Both the position numbers and the translations under genes were made by a program. A stretch of 64,000 nucleotides of DNA from Candidatus Methanomethylicaceae archaeon (GTDB taxonomy: Archaea > Thermoproteota > Methanomethylicia > Methanomethylicales > Methanomethylicaceae). Of the stretch, positions 16,911-26,069 are shown one piece after another (positions within the stretch are counted from its first letter, which is position 1; each line of letters begins with the position of its first letter). The notes under the pieces were generated by a model. The model saw only the letters and a list, made by a program, of their open reading frames with translations. It did not search any database and had not been told where the DNA came from. The DNA lies in NCBI GenBank assembly GCA_026414165.1, contig JAOAJN010000002.1, positions 97,830 through 161,829 on the forward strand, written 5' to 3'.

Positions 16911-17840
16911 ATGAAAGTTCTTATCACTGGCGGGGGCGGGTTCGTTGGAAGTAGATTAACAAAAGCTTGCCTGAATAGAGGCTATGAAGTTGTGGTGGTT
17001 GATAAGTCAAAGGGCGAGCTTGAAGGGTATATGCATCCAAATATGAAGTTCATAGAAACGAGCGTAGAAGATAAGAACCTTATAAAAATTGCTGCAGAAG
17101 GATGTAATGTGGCTTACTATTCTGCATGGTCTTTTGCTGAAAAACTTATGGAAGGATTTACTATAGATGTGATCGGCTTTATTAACTTTATGGAGGCTTG
17201 TTGCGATGCTGGCGTGAGGCATGTATTGTTTCCGAGCAGTTCTGTTATTTATGGCGAGCCAATAAAATATCCTATAACGGAAGATCATCCTCTTCTAGTA
17301 GAAAGGTCTAGGGCACCAGTGCATGCTATAACCAAACTTGCTGTTGAGAAAATTATGGAGATATATTATAGGGAAAGAGGGATACCCTTTACAATATTTA
17401 GGTTTTGGTGGGCGTTTAGTGATGAGCGCATACCTGGAGGCACACTAAGAAAAATAATTGACAGTGCGATTAAAGGAGAGTCGCTTAATGTGCCGAGGGC
17501 ATCCTCAGGCAGCGTATTATATGCCCAAGACTTGATTAGAGCTTTTGAAGTGGCCACACTCAATGAACGTGCGTTTGGAAAAACCTACAACATTCTTAGC
17601 TTCAATATAACTTGGAAGGAATTTCTAGAAACTATAGTCGAATTAGCAGGCTCAAAGTCTTCTGTTACGGAAGTTGACCCTTTGGAATGGAAGGGATCAG
17701 GATTTCTGACTGGTAAGTGGATTCTTGACGACTCAAAAATAAAGACAGATCTCGGTTTTGTCCCAGATGAGGCATCTGCTAAAAGGGCTTTTATAGAAGC
17801 CCTTAAAAAGACCATTGAGTCAAGGAGGACTGCTCTTTAG
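16911..17840 (+). CDS. NAD-dependent epimerase/dehydratase family protein
   Basis: A 309-residue extended short-chain dehydrogenase/reductase. The N-terminal NAD site is GGGGFVGSRL and the conserved Ser region is FPSSSVIYGEP. The catalytic YxxxK motif reads HAITK (His codon at 17322-17324, residue 138), so the usual Tyr is His, a single-transition change. The Lys is intact. Family members epimerise or dehydrate nucleotide sugars. With the Tyr lost the activity may differ or be absent. It ends 20 bases inside the convergent zinc-ribbon gene. Confidence 0.85.
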   Translation: MKVLITGGGGFVGSRLTKACLNRGYEVVVVDKSKGELEGYMHPNMKFIETSVEDKNLIKIAAEGCNVAYYSAWSFAEKLMEGFTIDVIGFINFMEACCDAGVRHVLFPSSSVIYGEPIKYPITEDHPLLVERSRAPVHAITKLAVEKIMEIYYRERGIPFTIFRFWWAFSDERIPGGTLRKIIDSAIKGESLNVPRASSGSVLYAQDLIRAFEVATLNERAFGKTYNILSFNITWKEFLETIVELAGSKSSVTEVDPLEWKGSGFLTGKWILDDSKIKTDLGFVPDEASAKRAFIEALKKTIESRRTAL

Positions 17841-17996
17841 TTTCTTTTCCTTTTTCTTTCGTTCCAGTGTCTCGAGCTCAACAATCTTCTCACAGTCTGA
17901 ACAAAGTTCCTTAGGCTCTTCAGCTATAACGTAAAACCTTCTTCCACATCTTACACATTGAGTATATATAAATTCACTTTCACCATAACGCTCCAT
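17820..17996 (-). CDS. Small zinc-ribbon protein
   Basis: A 58-residue protein from ATG 17996, chosen because GAGGTG sits six bases upstream; the track start is a GTG at 18005. It contains two Cys pairs, CVRCGRRF and CSDCEKI, separated by about 14 residues, which is a one-zinc ribbon. The C-terminus is strongly basic (ERKKKEKKLKS). Such proteins bind nucleic acids or other proteins; the specific role is unknown. The 3' end overlaps that of the epimerase gene. Confidence 0.7.
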   Translation of the reverse strand: MERYGESEFIYTQCVRCGRRFYVIAEEPKELCSDCEKIVELETLERKKKEKKLKSSPP

Positions 17997-18069
17997 GAAT
18001 AGCACCTCGTTATCTTATATTTAAAACAAATTCTGACTTTTATTCTTTAAAAAAAAAGAAAAAATTGGA

Positions 18070-19527
18070 TTATCCAGTAGGTATGGCGCCCACCACAAAT
18101 GTGCAATAGAACAGAGACACCAAGTAGAATGCGGCGCCGCCTGCTATTACAATTGTTGAAAGCCAAGACATCCTGCAACGCTTCGGCAACATCTTATTAT
18201 TAACATATAGCAGCAGCAGGCAATAGCTACCCATAATGAGTGGTGATAGGAATGCTAGCAAGTCCAACATGAATGCGGGCCCTCTTGCCGCACCGCTTAC
18301 AGTGGTTATTATGCCAATTATAGTAACAGTTGCCACCCAGATGTAGTACCACTTCCTCATGCCTAGCTTCTGTGCTCCTTTGAATAGCTGGAAAGTCATA
18401 TCTGCCTGTCCTCTTGCGAAGGCATCAAATATGCCAAAGCTCATCTTCCAGCCAACTAAGAACATTACAATGAACCACAGTGGATAGAGAACGGGCGATA
18501 TGTATGTGAACGCGGAGGCAATGGCATCTATAGCTCTCAAAGTCGCCCCTGCCCTAATTGCTGATAAAGCAGCAGGACTCAGTTCCGCAGCCCTCATGCT
18601 TAATACGGTGAAGAAGAGTGTTGTAAAGTAAGTTATGAGTCCGAAGCTGATTAATGCATCATATATATTCAGTTTCCTCCAACGTTTCCATTTGTCCATC
18701 TCTTCGTCCAAGTTGACATCGAAGTAGAAGCCGCTATCTCGCCATTTATCCTCTTTTCCAAAGATTAGTCCAGTAATCTTGGGCATATATCCAGACATAC
18801 CTGCGCCCTCTTCTCTTGCCCAAAGTGTGTACCACATCTGCTGCATTCCTGAAGGACCCATAAATGCAAGCGCACCAACGAGTAGCGGCAGCCAGGTCTT
18901 CGTACTCATCATATCGGTCCAGTAACCGAATGCGACGGTTCCGTAAAGTGCTTGTCCCCAATGCTCAGGTTTTCCCACTAATACGGCAACGCCAAATGAT
19001 ACGGCAATCATCATTGAGATGGCAATTAACAACAGGAATTTGACTGTCTTATAGACTTGATAGGGGCTCAGAATCAATATCGCTGCTATAACACAAAGAC
19101 TTATAACTGCGATCATTACCCAGTCTACCTTTAATAGCATTCCAAGGGCGCCTGAGCCTGTAACGACATGTCCAGGCCATATATAAACTAATATGGCCAC
19201 AATATAGAAGTACCACATTACTATTGGATGGATTCTTTTTCCTGCAGTGAATATGCTCTCGCCAGAGAAATAGGTCCACCGAGCGATCTCCATAGTGACG
19301 AAGATCTGGATGACTAGACCAACTGTTGCTAGCCATCGTACTTCTGGACCAAAAACAATAACTAGCCTAGGCCACATGAAAGTCTCGCCCATTCCAACGC
19401 CAAGGGCTGCTAATATTAGACCAGGACCAAGTATTTTGCGTATGCTAACCGGACCGGGGTCGTTGAGAACTCGCAGCTCCAATGGGGGGCCTCTTCCTAC
19501 CCTAAGCTCCTTTATTTCCTGTCCCAT
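18070..19527 (-). CDS. Divergent Nramp-family (LeuT-fold) transporter
   Basis: A 485-residue membrane protein with about 11 hydrophobic segments. The entry LGPGLILAALGVGMGETFMWPRL has the place and spacing of Nramp helix 1, but the metal-binding DPGN is absent (GVGMGE instead). A soluble insert of about 50 residues (GLIFGKEDKWRDSGFYFDVNLDEEMDKW) lies between helices near the middle. The missing DPGN suggests it does not carry Mn2+/Fe2+ in the classical way. Mg2+ or organic solutes are possible. It is monocistronic. Confidence 0.75.
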   Translation of the reverse strand: MGQEIKELRVGRGPPLELRVLNDPGPVSIRKILGPGLILAALGVGMGETFMWPRLVIVFGPEVRWLATVGLVIQIFVTMEIARWTYFSGESIFTAGKRIHPIVMWYFYIVAILVYIWPGHVVTGSGALGMLLKVDWVMIAVISLCVIAAILILSPYQVYKTVKFLLLIAISMMIAVSFGVAVLVGKPEHWGQALYGTVAFGYWTDMMSTKTWLPLLVGALAFMGPSGMQQMWYTLWAREEGAGMSGYMPKITGLIFGKEDKWRDSGFYFDVNLDEEMDKWKRWRKLNIYDALISFGLITYFTTLFFTVLSMRAAELSPAALSAIRAGATLRAIDAIASAFTYISPVLYPLWFIVMFLVGWKMSFGIFDAFARGQADMTFQLFKGAQKLGMRKWYYIWVATVTIIGIITTVSGAARGPAFMLDLLAFLSPLIMGSYCLLLLYVNNKMLPKRCRMSWLSTIVIAGGAAFYLVSLFYCTFVVGAIPTG

Positions 19528-19685
19528 AGGAACCCCTAATTTTTTTTGAGGTTTTGGTATTTATAAAGTTTTGTTTAATTTTTATAAGTAAAAGCAAATT
19601 ATAATTCTGTTTATTAGAGGATTATTAAAAAACTCTTCCTTCTTTTATAAATTAGTTTTATTACAAATTTATATGGAATCGTGAC

Positions 19686-20183
19686 TTAAATTTTTGTACA
19701 ATAGCAAACAATGCTTCTTAGCGGCCCTTCCAAGTAAGTAATGTCTTCATCTATAGCATCGATGGGAAGGTTCGTGAATGCACCAATCAGTCTATTAATT
19801 TTTTTACATAGAATCATATATCCAATATACTGCTGAGGTTTTGGAGGGTTTAAGAACTTCTTGTATGTAAATGTCACTCTTATAAATCGGAATTCATGTT
19901 CCCCCTCAACATGTCCAGTATTTTCCAATACTTTCATATCCCTTATTTTTTTGTCCTTTGTTTGTGAAAAGATCTCCTCAATGTACTCTTTAAGTGAAAA
20001 TTCATTTCCCTCTTTAACTGCCGCACTCTTTATGGAGTCGAGAGGTTGCCATTGAACTGCTATGTAAAGCTTCTTTGGGGATATTATTGCCATCTTGCCA
20101 GACTGATATGCTGATTTTTCTGTAACTCTCAAACGCCAATCCGAAGGTGTTGTTATTCCAATATCGAAGAGCTGAAATTTCAT
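19686..20183 (-). CDS. Hypothetical 165-residue protein
   Basis: Not recognised. The sequence is mixed alpha/beta and soluble: it begins MKFQLFDIGITTPSDWRL, has a charged helix (SLKEYIEEIFSQTKDKKI), then strands (HEFRFIRVTFTYKK, YIGYMILCKKINRLIGAF). The order strand-helix-strands around a P-x-D/S-W motif recalls PsbP/Mog1-like domains, but I would not name it. It lies divergent to the carrier gene at 20331. An AT-rich stretch of about 160 bases separates it from the Nramp-like gene. Confidence 0.65.
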   Translation of the reverse strand: MKFQLFDIGITTPSDWRLRVTEKSAYQSGKMAIISPKKLYIAVQWQPLDSIKSAAVKEGNEFSLKEYIEEIFSQTKDKKIRDMKVLENTGHVEGEHEFRFIRVTFTYKKFLNPPKPQQYIGYMILCKKINRLIGAFTNLPIDAIDEDITYLEGPLRSIVCYCTKI

Positions 20184-20330
20184 AGCTTCTCACTAATTTA
20201 GCGTATTTCCTCTTCTTTTAATTTATCCTTTAGGAAAAATATAAGCAAATAATAAAACTTATTATAAAAAATACAACTGTTAAATATGCCTTGTCAAAAA
20301 AGGAATTTTTAGCAAAGGAGTGAAAATACT

Positions 20331-21635
20331 TTGCTGGAATTGTTGACATTAATTTTATTTTTAGTAGTCATTGGCCTTATGATATGGGGTCCAATCGAAC
20401 GTGCCATTATTGGCGGCGTTGGAGTTGTTTTAATGATCATTATAGGTATAATAACTCCATACGAGGCTTTCGAATTAGTGGACTGGAATATATTAGCAAT
20501 CTTGGTGGGGCTTTGGATAGTTAGCTCCTACCTCATAAATGCTAAGATGCCAGAGGCTTTGATTTCAGCTGTACTCAAACGAACCAAGTCTCTAAATGCA
20601 GTAATTTTTGCGCTCATATTCAGTGCCGGAATTGTGACGATGTTTGTGGACAATGTCCTAGTCGTATTGTTATTCTGCCCGATAATGTTGACCATATGTA
20701 AGACGCTTAAAGTTGATCCGCTCTTGCCGACTGTGATGACGGGTCTTGCAGCGAACTTCATGGGCGTTGGACTGATGCTTGGAGATATAACGCCTCAGAT
20801 GTTGCACACAATAGCAGGTATGGAGTTCATGGACTTCGTGGTATTCCATGGTAAACCAGGATCATTCTTTGTACTTATTACAACCTTCATAATTATGCTG
20901 TTCATATATTCTAAGAGGATTCTCAAGTTTGATTATAAGGGCGACTTCCGTTCAATGCTAACATCTATAGCTGAGATCTCCAGCGAGAATAGAAAACTAC
21001 TCAAAGTATCGCTGTTTTTCTTCATAATAATCATCGTCTTGATGGCGCTGAGAAAAGTTCTTGAAGTTCCACTTGGAGCGATAGCCTTCTCGGGAGCGCT
21101 GGTTATGGCTTGCGTAATAGAACTGCTTCACAGAACGGGCAAATTGAAGGAGGCACCTACCTTTGCAGAGGTTCTTGGAGGGCTTGAGTGGCGAGCGGTT
21201 CTTTATTACGCATTCCTATTCGTGCTTGTTGGTTGTATTGAAAAGGCAGGATACATAAGGGCGATTGCAGAAGGCCTTCAGCCATTTCTGTTAAACCTTC
21301 AGGTTGGTGTCCCTCTCCTTTACTGGGTTTCGGCGAGTGTTGCTTCGGTGGTGCAATTTGATGCTTACAACCTAACCATGTTCAGAACCTTGGCAGATCT
21401 TGGACTGACGACTGGACTGAATGTTTGGCCGTACTTCTGGTCTGTTGCGTGGGCTGCCACACTGGCAAGCAATGCCACCATAGTAAGCGCTCCGGCATTG
21501 TACGTGACTTGGACGCTTATTGAAAAAGAGGGCTATAAACTAACAACGAAGGCGTTCCACTCAATAACTGTAAAATTTGCACTAATCACGCTTGTGATTA
21601 ATTTCATAATAACATTCCTTTGGAGCCAGCTTTAG
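20331..21635 (+). CDS. ArsB/NhaD-superfamily ion transporter
   Basis: A 434-residue membrane protein with about 11-12 hydrophobic segments. It starts at TTG with AAAGGAG ten bases upstream. The two repeated domains each have a helix-break motif: VTMFVDNVLVVLL and WAATLASNATIVSAPA, and NWNILAILVGLWIVSSYL lies early, as in the ArsB/NhaD/CitMHS group. Substrates in this group include Na+/H+, arsenite and dicarboxylates. None can be chosen from sequence alone. It converges with ilvD after eight bases. Confidence 0.85.
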   Translation: MLELLTLILFLVVIGLMIWGPIERAIIGGVGVVLMIIIGIITPYEAFELVDWNILAILVGLWIVSSYLINAKMPEALISAVLKRTKSLNAVIFALIFSAGIVTMFVDNVLVVLLFCPIMLTICKTLKVDPLLPTVMTGLAANFMGVGLMLGDITPQMLHTIAGMEFMDFVVFHGKPGSFFVLITTFIIMLFIYSKRILKFDYKGDFRSMLTSIAEISSENRKLLKVSLFFFIIIIVLMALRKVLEVPLGAIAFSGALVMACVIELLHRTGKLKEAPTFAEVLGGLEWRAVLYYAFLFVLVGCIEKAGYIRAIAEGLQPFLLNLQVGVPLLYWVSASVASVVQFDAYNLTMFRTLADLGLTTGLNVWPYFWSVAWAATLASNATIVSAPALYVTWTLIEKEGYKLTTKAFHSITVKFALITLVINFIITFLWSQL

Positions 21636-21643
21636 ACACTTTT

Positions 21644-23326
21644 TCAATTTTTTATTTTATATTTAAGGTCGCTTAGAACAGCGCCAGTCGAAGCAGAAGT
21701 AACACTCATGCTGTATCTGTAGAAGACGCCTCTATCATATTTTGGCTTTTTGCCTTTCCAACCGGATAATCTTCTTCTGATCTCCTCATTCTCGACAAGT
21801 AGGTCTAATCTTCTATTAAGAATATCTATCCTGATGATGTCTCCGTCCTGTACCACGGCAATGGGACCACCTTCGGCAGCCTCAGGAGAGATATGACCGA
21901 CCATCATGCCGTGGGTGGCTCCAGAGAACCTACCGTCCGTCAGAAGGGCAACTTCCTCACCAAGTCCCATACCAACAAGCATAGAGGTCAGGGAGAGCAT
22001 CTCCCTCATTCCGGGACCGCCTTTAGGACCTTCATATCTGATAACTACTGCTTGACCTGCCTTAATCTTTCCATTAGAGGCGGCAGCAATACCGTCCTCC
22101 TCACAATCAAAAACCCGCGCCTCACCTTCAAAATAAGTCTTCTTTAATCCTGCGGTTTTTATAACCGCTCCGTCTGGAGCGAGGTTGCCAAAAAGCACAG
22201 CAAGTGCTCCCGTGGATCTAATGGGTTTTTCAAACGGTCTAATAGTGTCACCTATTATCTCCGCCGTGATCAAATTCTCCCCAACTGTTTTGCCAGTCAC
22301 TGTCATAAGGTCTTTCTTAATGAGTCCCTTCTCAGATAGCCTCTTCATGACAGCAGGAATCCCTCCAGCCTTGTCTAAATCTTCCACGGCTGTTTTTCCT
22401 GCAGGCATCATATCCACTAGATGAGGCGTCTTCTTGCTGATCTCGTCAAATGTTTCCAATTTTAAAGGCACTTCTGCCTCATTTGCTATAGCCATCAAGT
22501 GTAGAACGGCGTTAGTGGATCCCCCTAGAGCAACATCCACCGTTATAGCGTTTTTAATGGACCATTCGTTCACAATATCCTTGGGTTTAATGTCATTCTT
22601 TACAAGTTCCATGATCTGCATACCCGTCTTTTTAGCAAGCCTAACCCTTCTGGCATCCACAGCCGGTATGGTACCGCTACCCGGCAAGGATAACCCCATA
22701 GCCTCAATCATGCATGCCATAGTATTGGCTGTGTAAAGACCTGCACAAGAGCCTACACCAGGGCAAGCATACTCTTCGATCTCTTTTAGTTCATTTTCCG
22801 TGATCTTGCCGCTAAGGTAAGCACCCACACTCTCGAATGCCGAGTCTAGGCTCATCCTCTTACCGCGCCAAACTCCACATAACATAGGTCCACCTGTTAT
22901 GAAGATAGACGGAATATTTACCCTAAGTGCACCCATAACCATGCCTGGCTCTATTTTGTCACAGCTGCAGACAAACACCATACCATCAAATGCATGGGCT
23001 TTTGCAACCACTTCTATGGAATCTGCGATGATCTCCCTGCTGATTAATGGGCTCCTCATACCCTCGTGACCCATCGCTATGCCATCACATATGCCGATAG
23101 TATTAAATTCTAAGGGGGTGCCTCCCGCCATTCTAACCCCTGCCTTCACAGCCTCTGCGAGCCTGTTCAAGTGTATGTGTCCAGGAATAAGCTCATTCCA
23201 TGAGTTCGCTATACCTATTATAGGTCTATTAAGCTCATCATCTATCAAACCTAGCGCCTTTAAAAGGGCCCTATGAGGCGCTCTTTGCACGCCTCTTTTC
23301 ACTGTGTCTGAGATCATAAACCTCAC
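21644..23326 (-). CDS. ilvD: Dihydroxy-acid dehydratase
   Basis: A 560-residue IlvD/Edd-family enzyme. It dehydrates 2,3-dihydroxy acids in valine and isoleucine synthesis using an Fe-S cluster and Mg2+. Cluster Cys regions are VFVCSCDKIEPGM and CPGVGSCAGLYTANTM, and the N-terminal NSWNELIPGHIHL is characteristic. The C-terminus includes GRFSGATHGMMVGHISPEA. Full-length with no disruption. It stands alone here, without other ilv genes. Confidence 0.97.
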   Translation of the reverse strand: MRFMISDTVKRGVQRAPHRALLKALGLIDDELNRPIIGIANSWNELIPGHIHLNRLAEAVKAGVRMAGGTPLEFNTIGICDGIAMGHEGMRSPLISREIIADSIEVVAKAHAFDGMVFVCSCDKIEPGMVMGALRVNIPSIFITGGPMLCGVWRGKRMSLDSAFESVGAYLSGKITENELKEIEEYACPGVGSCAGLYTANTMACMIEAMGLSLPGSGTIPAVDARRVRLAKKTGMQIMELVKNDIKPKDIVNEWSIKNAITVDVALGGSTNAVLHLMAIANEAEVPLKLETFDEISKKTPHLVDMMPAGKTAVEDLDKAGGIPAVMKRLSEKGLIKKDLMTVTGKTVGENLITAEIIGDTIRPFEKPIRSTGALAVLFGNLAPDGAVIKTAGLKKTYFEGEARVFDCEEDGIAAASNGKIKAGQAVVIRYEGPKGGPGMREMLSLTSMLVGMGLGEEVALLTDGRFSGATHGMMVGHISPEAAEGGPIAVVQDGDIIRIDILNRRLDLLVENEEIRRRLSGWKGKKPKYDRGVFYRYSMSVTSASTGAVLSDLKYKIKN

Positions 23327-23391
23327 TTTCAGGACATATTAACTAGGAAATACAAAAAAATATCTACTGTATAGAAGCTAAAGGTAAGATT

Positions 23392-24222
23392 ATGGAATTT
23401 ATGCTTTTCCTGCTCATATTGCTTTTCGGGATCTTTGCAGGGGCGCTAGGCGCCACTTTGGGTTTGGGAGGAGGCATTCTCATGCTTCTATTTTTCACGC
23501 TGGCGTTAAACATCCCAATACATAGGGCAGTTGCCCTAAGCCTCCTAGCAGTCATAGCAAGCTCGAGCATGGCAGGAAGCGTGTATGTGCGCGATAAGAT
23601 GACTAATATAAGATTAGCCATGGTTTTAGAAACTTGCACAGTGCCAGGAGCCGTACTAGGCGCTTTTTTAGCCCTTACTATGCCTGGTCGTTATATCGAG
23701 GCAATTTTGGCAGCAGTTCTAATTTATGCTGCCATCATAAGCTTCAGACAGGCGAAATCTGAAAAAATCATTTTGTGTGAAGACCGGCTAGGAATTGGAG
23801 GGGAGTATTACGATGAGGCAAAGAAGACAACGGTGCGATATTCTGCAGATCGTCTGAAGACTGGTCTTTTTGCTAGTTTTTTGGCGGGAATTGTCTCAGG
23901 GGTCGTGGGCATTGGAGGCGGTATAATCAAGGTTCCAATAATGAATTTCATTATGAAGATTCCGATAAAAGCTTCTGCTGCCACGAGTAACTTTATGGTC
24001 GGTGTGACTGCCGCCGCGAGTGCAGTGGTCTACTTTAGCAAAGGTGTTTTAGATCTCCAGATGTCTGTACCGAATGTATTGGGAATAATGGTAGGCGCGT
24101 ATATAGGGACGAGACTTCTCGCACAGACACAATCACCATACCTTCGAATTTTACTCGGATTAGTCCTTCTCTTCTTTAGCTTTGTAATGTTTCTAAAGGC
24201 CGGGGGGGCATTGGTTTGGTGA
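23392..24222 (+). CDS. TauE/SafE (TSUP) family transporter
   Basis: A 276-residue membrane protein with the two-lobe TSUP architecture. Both repeats show the Gly-rich turn: ATLGLGGGILML near residue 20 and GIVSGVVGIGGGIIKVP near residue 170. A hydrophilic loop of about 35 residues joins the lobes. The family exports sulfite, sulfonates or related anions. The next gene (DUF1634-like) overlaps its stop codon, a common pairing. Confidence 0.9.
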   Translation: MEFMLFLLILLFGIFAGALGATLGLGGGILMLLFFTLALNIPIHRAVALSLLAVIASSSMAGSVYVRDKMTNIRLAMVLETCTVPGAVLGAFLALTMPGRYIEAILAAVLIYAAIISFRQAKSEKIILCEDRLGIGGEYYDEAKKTTVRYSADRLKTGLFASFLAGIVSGVVGIGGGIIKVPIMNFIMKIPIKASAATSNFMVGVTAAASAVVYFSKGVLDLQMSVPNVLGIMVGAYIGTRLLAQTQSPYLRILLGLVLLFFSFVMFLKAGGALVW

Positions 24223-24467
24223 GCGCAGAAACGACAATATCGTGGGTTTTGAGGATCGGGGTATTACTATCCGCTATTACATTGATAGCAGGAGTCTCAT
24301 TAGGAGAACCTATTTTATGGTTGGGTGCGTTAATATTGATTCTGACGCCTTTCCTCAGGGTTTTTTTCGCAGCCCTTTATTTCTTATTACACAAAGATAT
24401 GAGGTTTTTTGTGATAACCTTATATGTGATTTTGATTCTCGTGATTGGAAGTTTACTCAAGTTCTAA
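24216..24467 (+). CDS. DUF1634-like small membrane protein
   Basis: An 83-residue protein with three hydrophobic segments (ISWVLRIGVLLSAITLIAG, WLGALILILTPFLRVFF, FFVITLYVILILVIGSLL). It begins at TTG 24216 or GTG 24219 and overlaps the upstream TauE-type gene. DUF1634 proteins of this size and topology are regular partners of TSUP transporters, so an accessory subunit is likely. Confidence 0.8.
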   Translation: MVSAETTISWVLRIGVLLSAITLIAGVSLGEPILWLGALILILTPFLRVFFAALYFLLHKDMRFFVITLYVILILVIGSLLKF

Positions 24468-24489
24468 ACCTTAATATAACGATAAAATA

Positions 24490-24560
24490 TAGTCACATAT
24501 CTTTAAACTATCACAAATAACCATTTTCTAAATGTGATGTAAATTTTTTTAATCACATCT
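24490..24560. promoter_or_regulatory. Cluster of TGTGAT/ATCACA motifs ahead of the FBP aldolase/phosphatase gene
   Basis: The intergenic region holds TCACAT (24493), ATCACA (24510), ATGTGAT (24532) and ATCACAT (24552). The last two form an inverted repeat with seven-base arms and a 13-base spacer (24532-24558). The arrangement suggests a regulator binding site upstream of the gluconeogenic gene. The T-run in the spacer could also serve as a terminator for the preceding operon. Confidence 0.4.
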
Positions 24561-24603
24561 AATGCAATAGATTTTAATATGGTGGCATAATAAATAATTT
24601 GCG

Positions 24604-25713
24604 GTGAGGATATTGGTAAGGACTACCCTAAGCGTGATTAAAGCAGATGTTGGATCCCTTGCCGGGCACAATGTCGTACACCCTGACCAGATAGCATGTG
24701 CTGAGAAAATTCTAGCAGAAGCTAAGGAGACTGGTTTGATTTGCGATTATAGGGTAACTCACTGTGGTGACGACCTCGAACTTATTATGACGCATAGGAA
24801 GGGCGAAGAAAACCCGGAGGTCTGTAGACTTGCCTGGGAAACTTTCAAGAAAGCATCAGATGTTGCTAAGAAACTGGGCCTTTATGCTGCGGGACAGGAT
24901 CTTCTAAGCGACGCGTTTTCAGGGAACCTCAAGGGGCTAGGTCCTGGATATACTGAGATAGAGTTTGAAGAAAGAGCCAGCGAACCCATTGTCATATTTA
25001 TGGCAGATAAGACGGAGCCTGGAGCTTTCAACCTCCCACTTTATAGAATATTTGCAGATCCCTTTTCATCCGCAGGACTAGTAATAGATCCAAAGATGCA
25101 TGAGGGTTTCACGTTCCAAGTTCTTGATGTTTTAGAGGGATACACATACGAGATGAATACTCCGGAAGAGTCATACGACTTATTGGCTTTGATAGGGACC
25201 ACTGGCAGGTATATTCTTAAGAGGGTTTGGAGAAAGAGCGACAGACTCGTAGCCGCATCAGTAAGTATCACAAAACTCTCACTAATAGCCGGAAGATATG
25301 TCGGAAAGGACGACCCAGTAGCCATCGTTAGGGCACAACACGGTCTTCCAGCAGTTGGTGAAATCCTAGAGCCTTTCAGCTTCCCGCACCTTGTGGCAGG
25401 CTGGATGAGGGGCTCCCACTATGGACCTATGATGCCGGTCGCCCAGAGAAATGCAAGGTGCACTAGGTTCGACGGTCCTCCAAGGTTCGTGGCGCTTGGT
25501 TTCCAGATCAAGGACTCGAAACTCGTTGGGCCAGCAGATCTCTTCGACGATCCAGCATTTGATTTAACAAGAATGAAGGCACAAGAGATCGCAGATTACA
25601 TGAGAAGGCATGGACCGTTTATGCCAGAACGTCTAGGACCCGAGGAGATGGAGTACACAACATTGCCCCAAGTGTTGCAGAAACTAAAGGGCAGGGCAAA
25701 GAAAGAGGAGTGA
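24604..25713 (+). CDS. Archaeal fructose-1,6-bisphosphate aldolase/phosphatase (class V)
   Basis: A 369-residue bifunctional enzyme. It condenses triose phosphates and removes phosphate to give fructose 6-phosphate, the committed step of archaeal gluconeogenesis. Recognised by TLSVIKADVGSLAGHNVVHP at the N-terminus, HCGDDLELIMTH, YAAGQDLLSDAFSGN, FMADKTEPGAFN and the C-terminal GSHYGPMMPV and FDGPPR. Start GTG 24604 or TTG 24613; family members begin close to the SVIKADVG segment, so both fit. The metal- and phosphate-binding residues appear intact. Confidence 0.96.
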   Translation: MRILVRTTLSVIKADVGSLAGHNVVHPDQIACAEKILAEAKETGLICDYRVTHCGDDLELIMTHRKGEENPEVCRLAWETFKKASDVAKKLGLYAAGQDLLSDAFSGNLKGLGPGYTEIEFEERASEPIVIFMADKTEPGAFNLPLYRIFADPFSSAGLVIDPKMHEGFTFQVLDVLEGYTYEMNTPEESYDLLALIGTTGRYILKRVWRKSDRLVAASVSITKLSLIAGRYVGKDDPVAIVRAQHGLPAVGEILEPFSFPHLVAGWMRGSHYGPMMPVAQRNARCTRFDGPPRFVALGFQIKDSKLVGPADLFDDPAFDLTRMKAQEIADYMRRHGPFMPERLGPEEMEYTTLPQVLQKLKGRAKKEE

Positions 25714-25773
25714 AAAGATCCGAAAACAATTATAATTATTATATATCTTTATTTAATTCTTGGAGATGATTCC

Positions 25774-26052
25774 TTGAGGGTTAAAGTCTCTTACCTCTCG
25801 CTGCTCAGAGACGTTACGCATGTCAGCGAAGAGTTTATAGACTTGCCATCAGGGTCCACCGTTAAAGACCTAGTTGCCATCCTGATGAAAAAGTACGGTG
25901 AGGGGCTAAAGTCATTCCTGGAACCTGAAACAGAGATGGGGCAAGGAATTTTAGTCACATTGAATGGAGAACTCTTATCTTCCAACGAGATGGACAAGAT
26001 TATTCCAGAAGGATCCGAAGTACTAATCGGAATTCCGCCATTTGGAGGCTAA
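25774..26052 (+). CDS. MoaD/ThiS-like ubiquitin-fold protein ending in Gly-Gly
   Basis: A 92-residue beta-grasp protein (RVKVSYLSLLRDVTHVSEEFIDLP, then SEVLIGIPPFGG). The C-terminal Gly-Gly is the adenylation/thiocarboxylation site of MoaD, ThiS and the archaeal SAMP modifiers. It starts at TTG after GGAGATGA. The flavoprotein gene follows after 17 bases. It may be a sulfur carrier for molybdopterin or tungstopterin, or a SAMP-like modifier. No MoaE, MoeB or oxidoreductase with a pterin cofactor is seen nearby, so the role stays open. Confidence 0.88.
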   Translation: MRVKVSYLSLLRDVTHVSEEFIDLPSGSTVKDLVAILMKKYGEGLKSFLEPETEMGQGILVTLNGELLSSNEMDKIIPEGSEVLIGIPPFGG

Positions 26053-26069
26053 TCCTTGAGGGTGAAATT

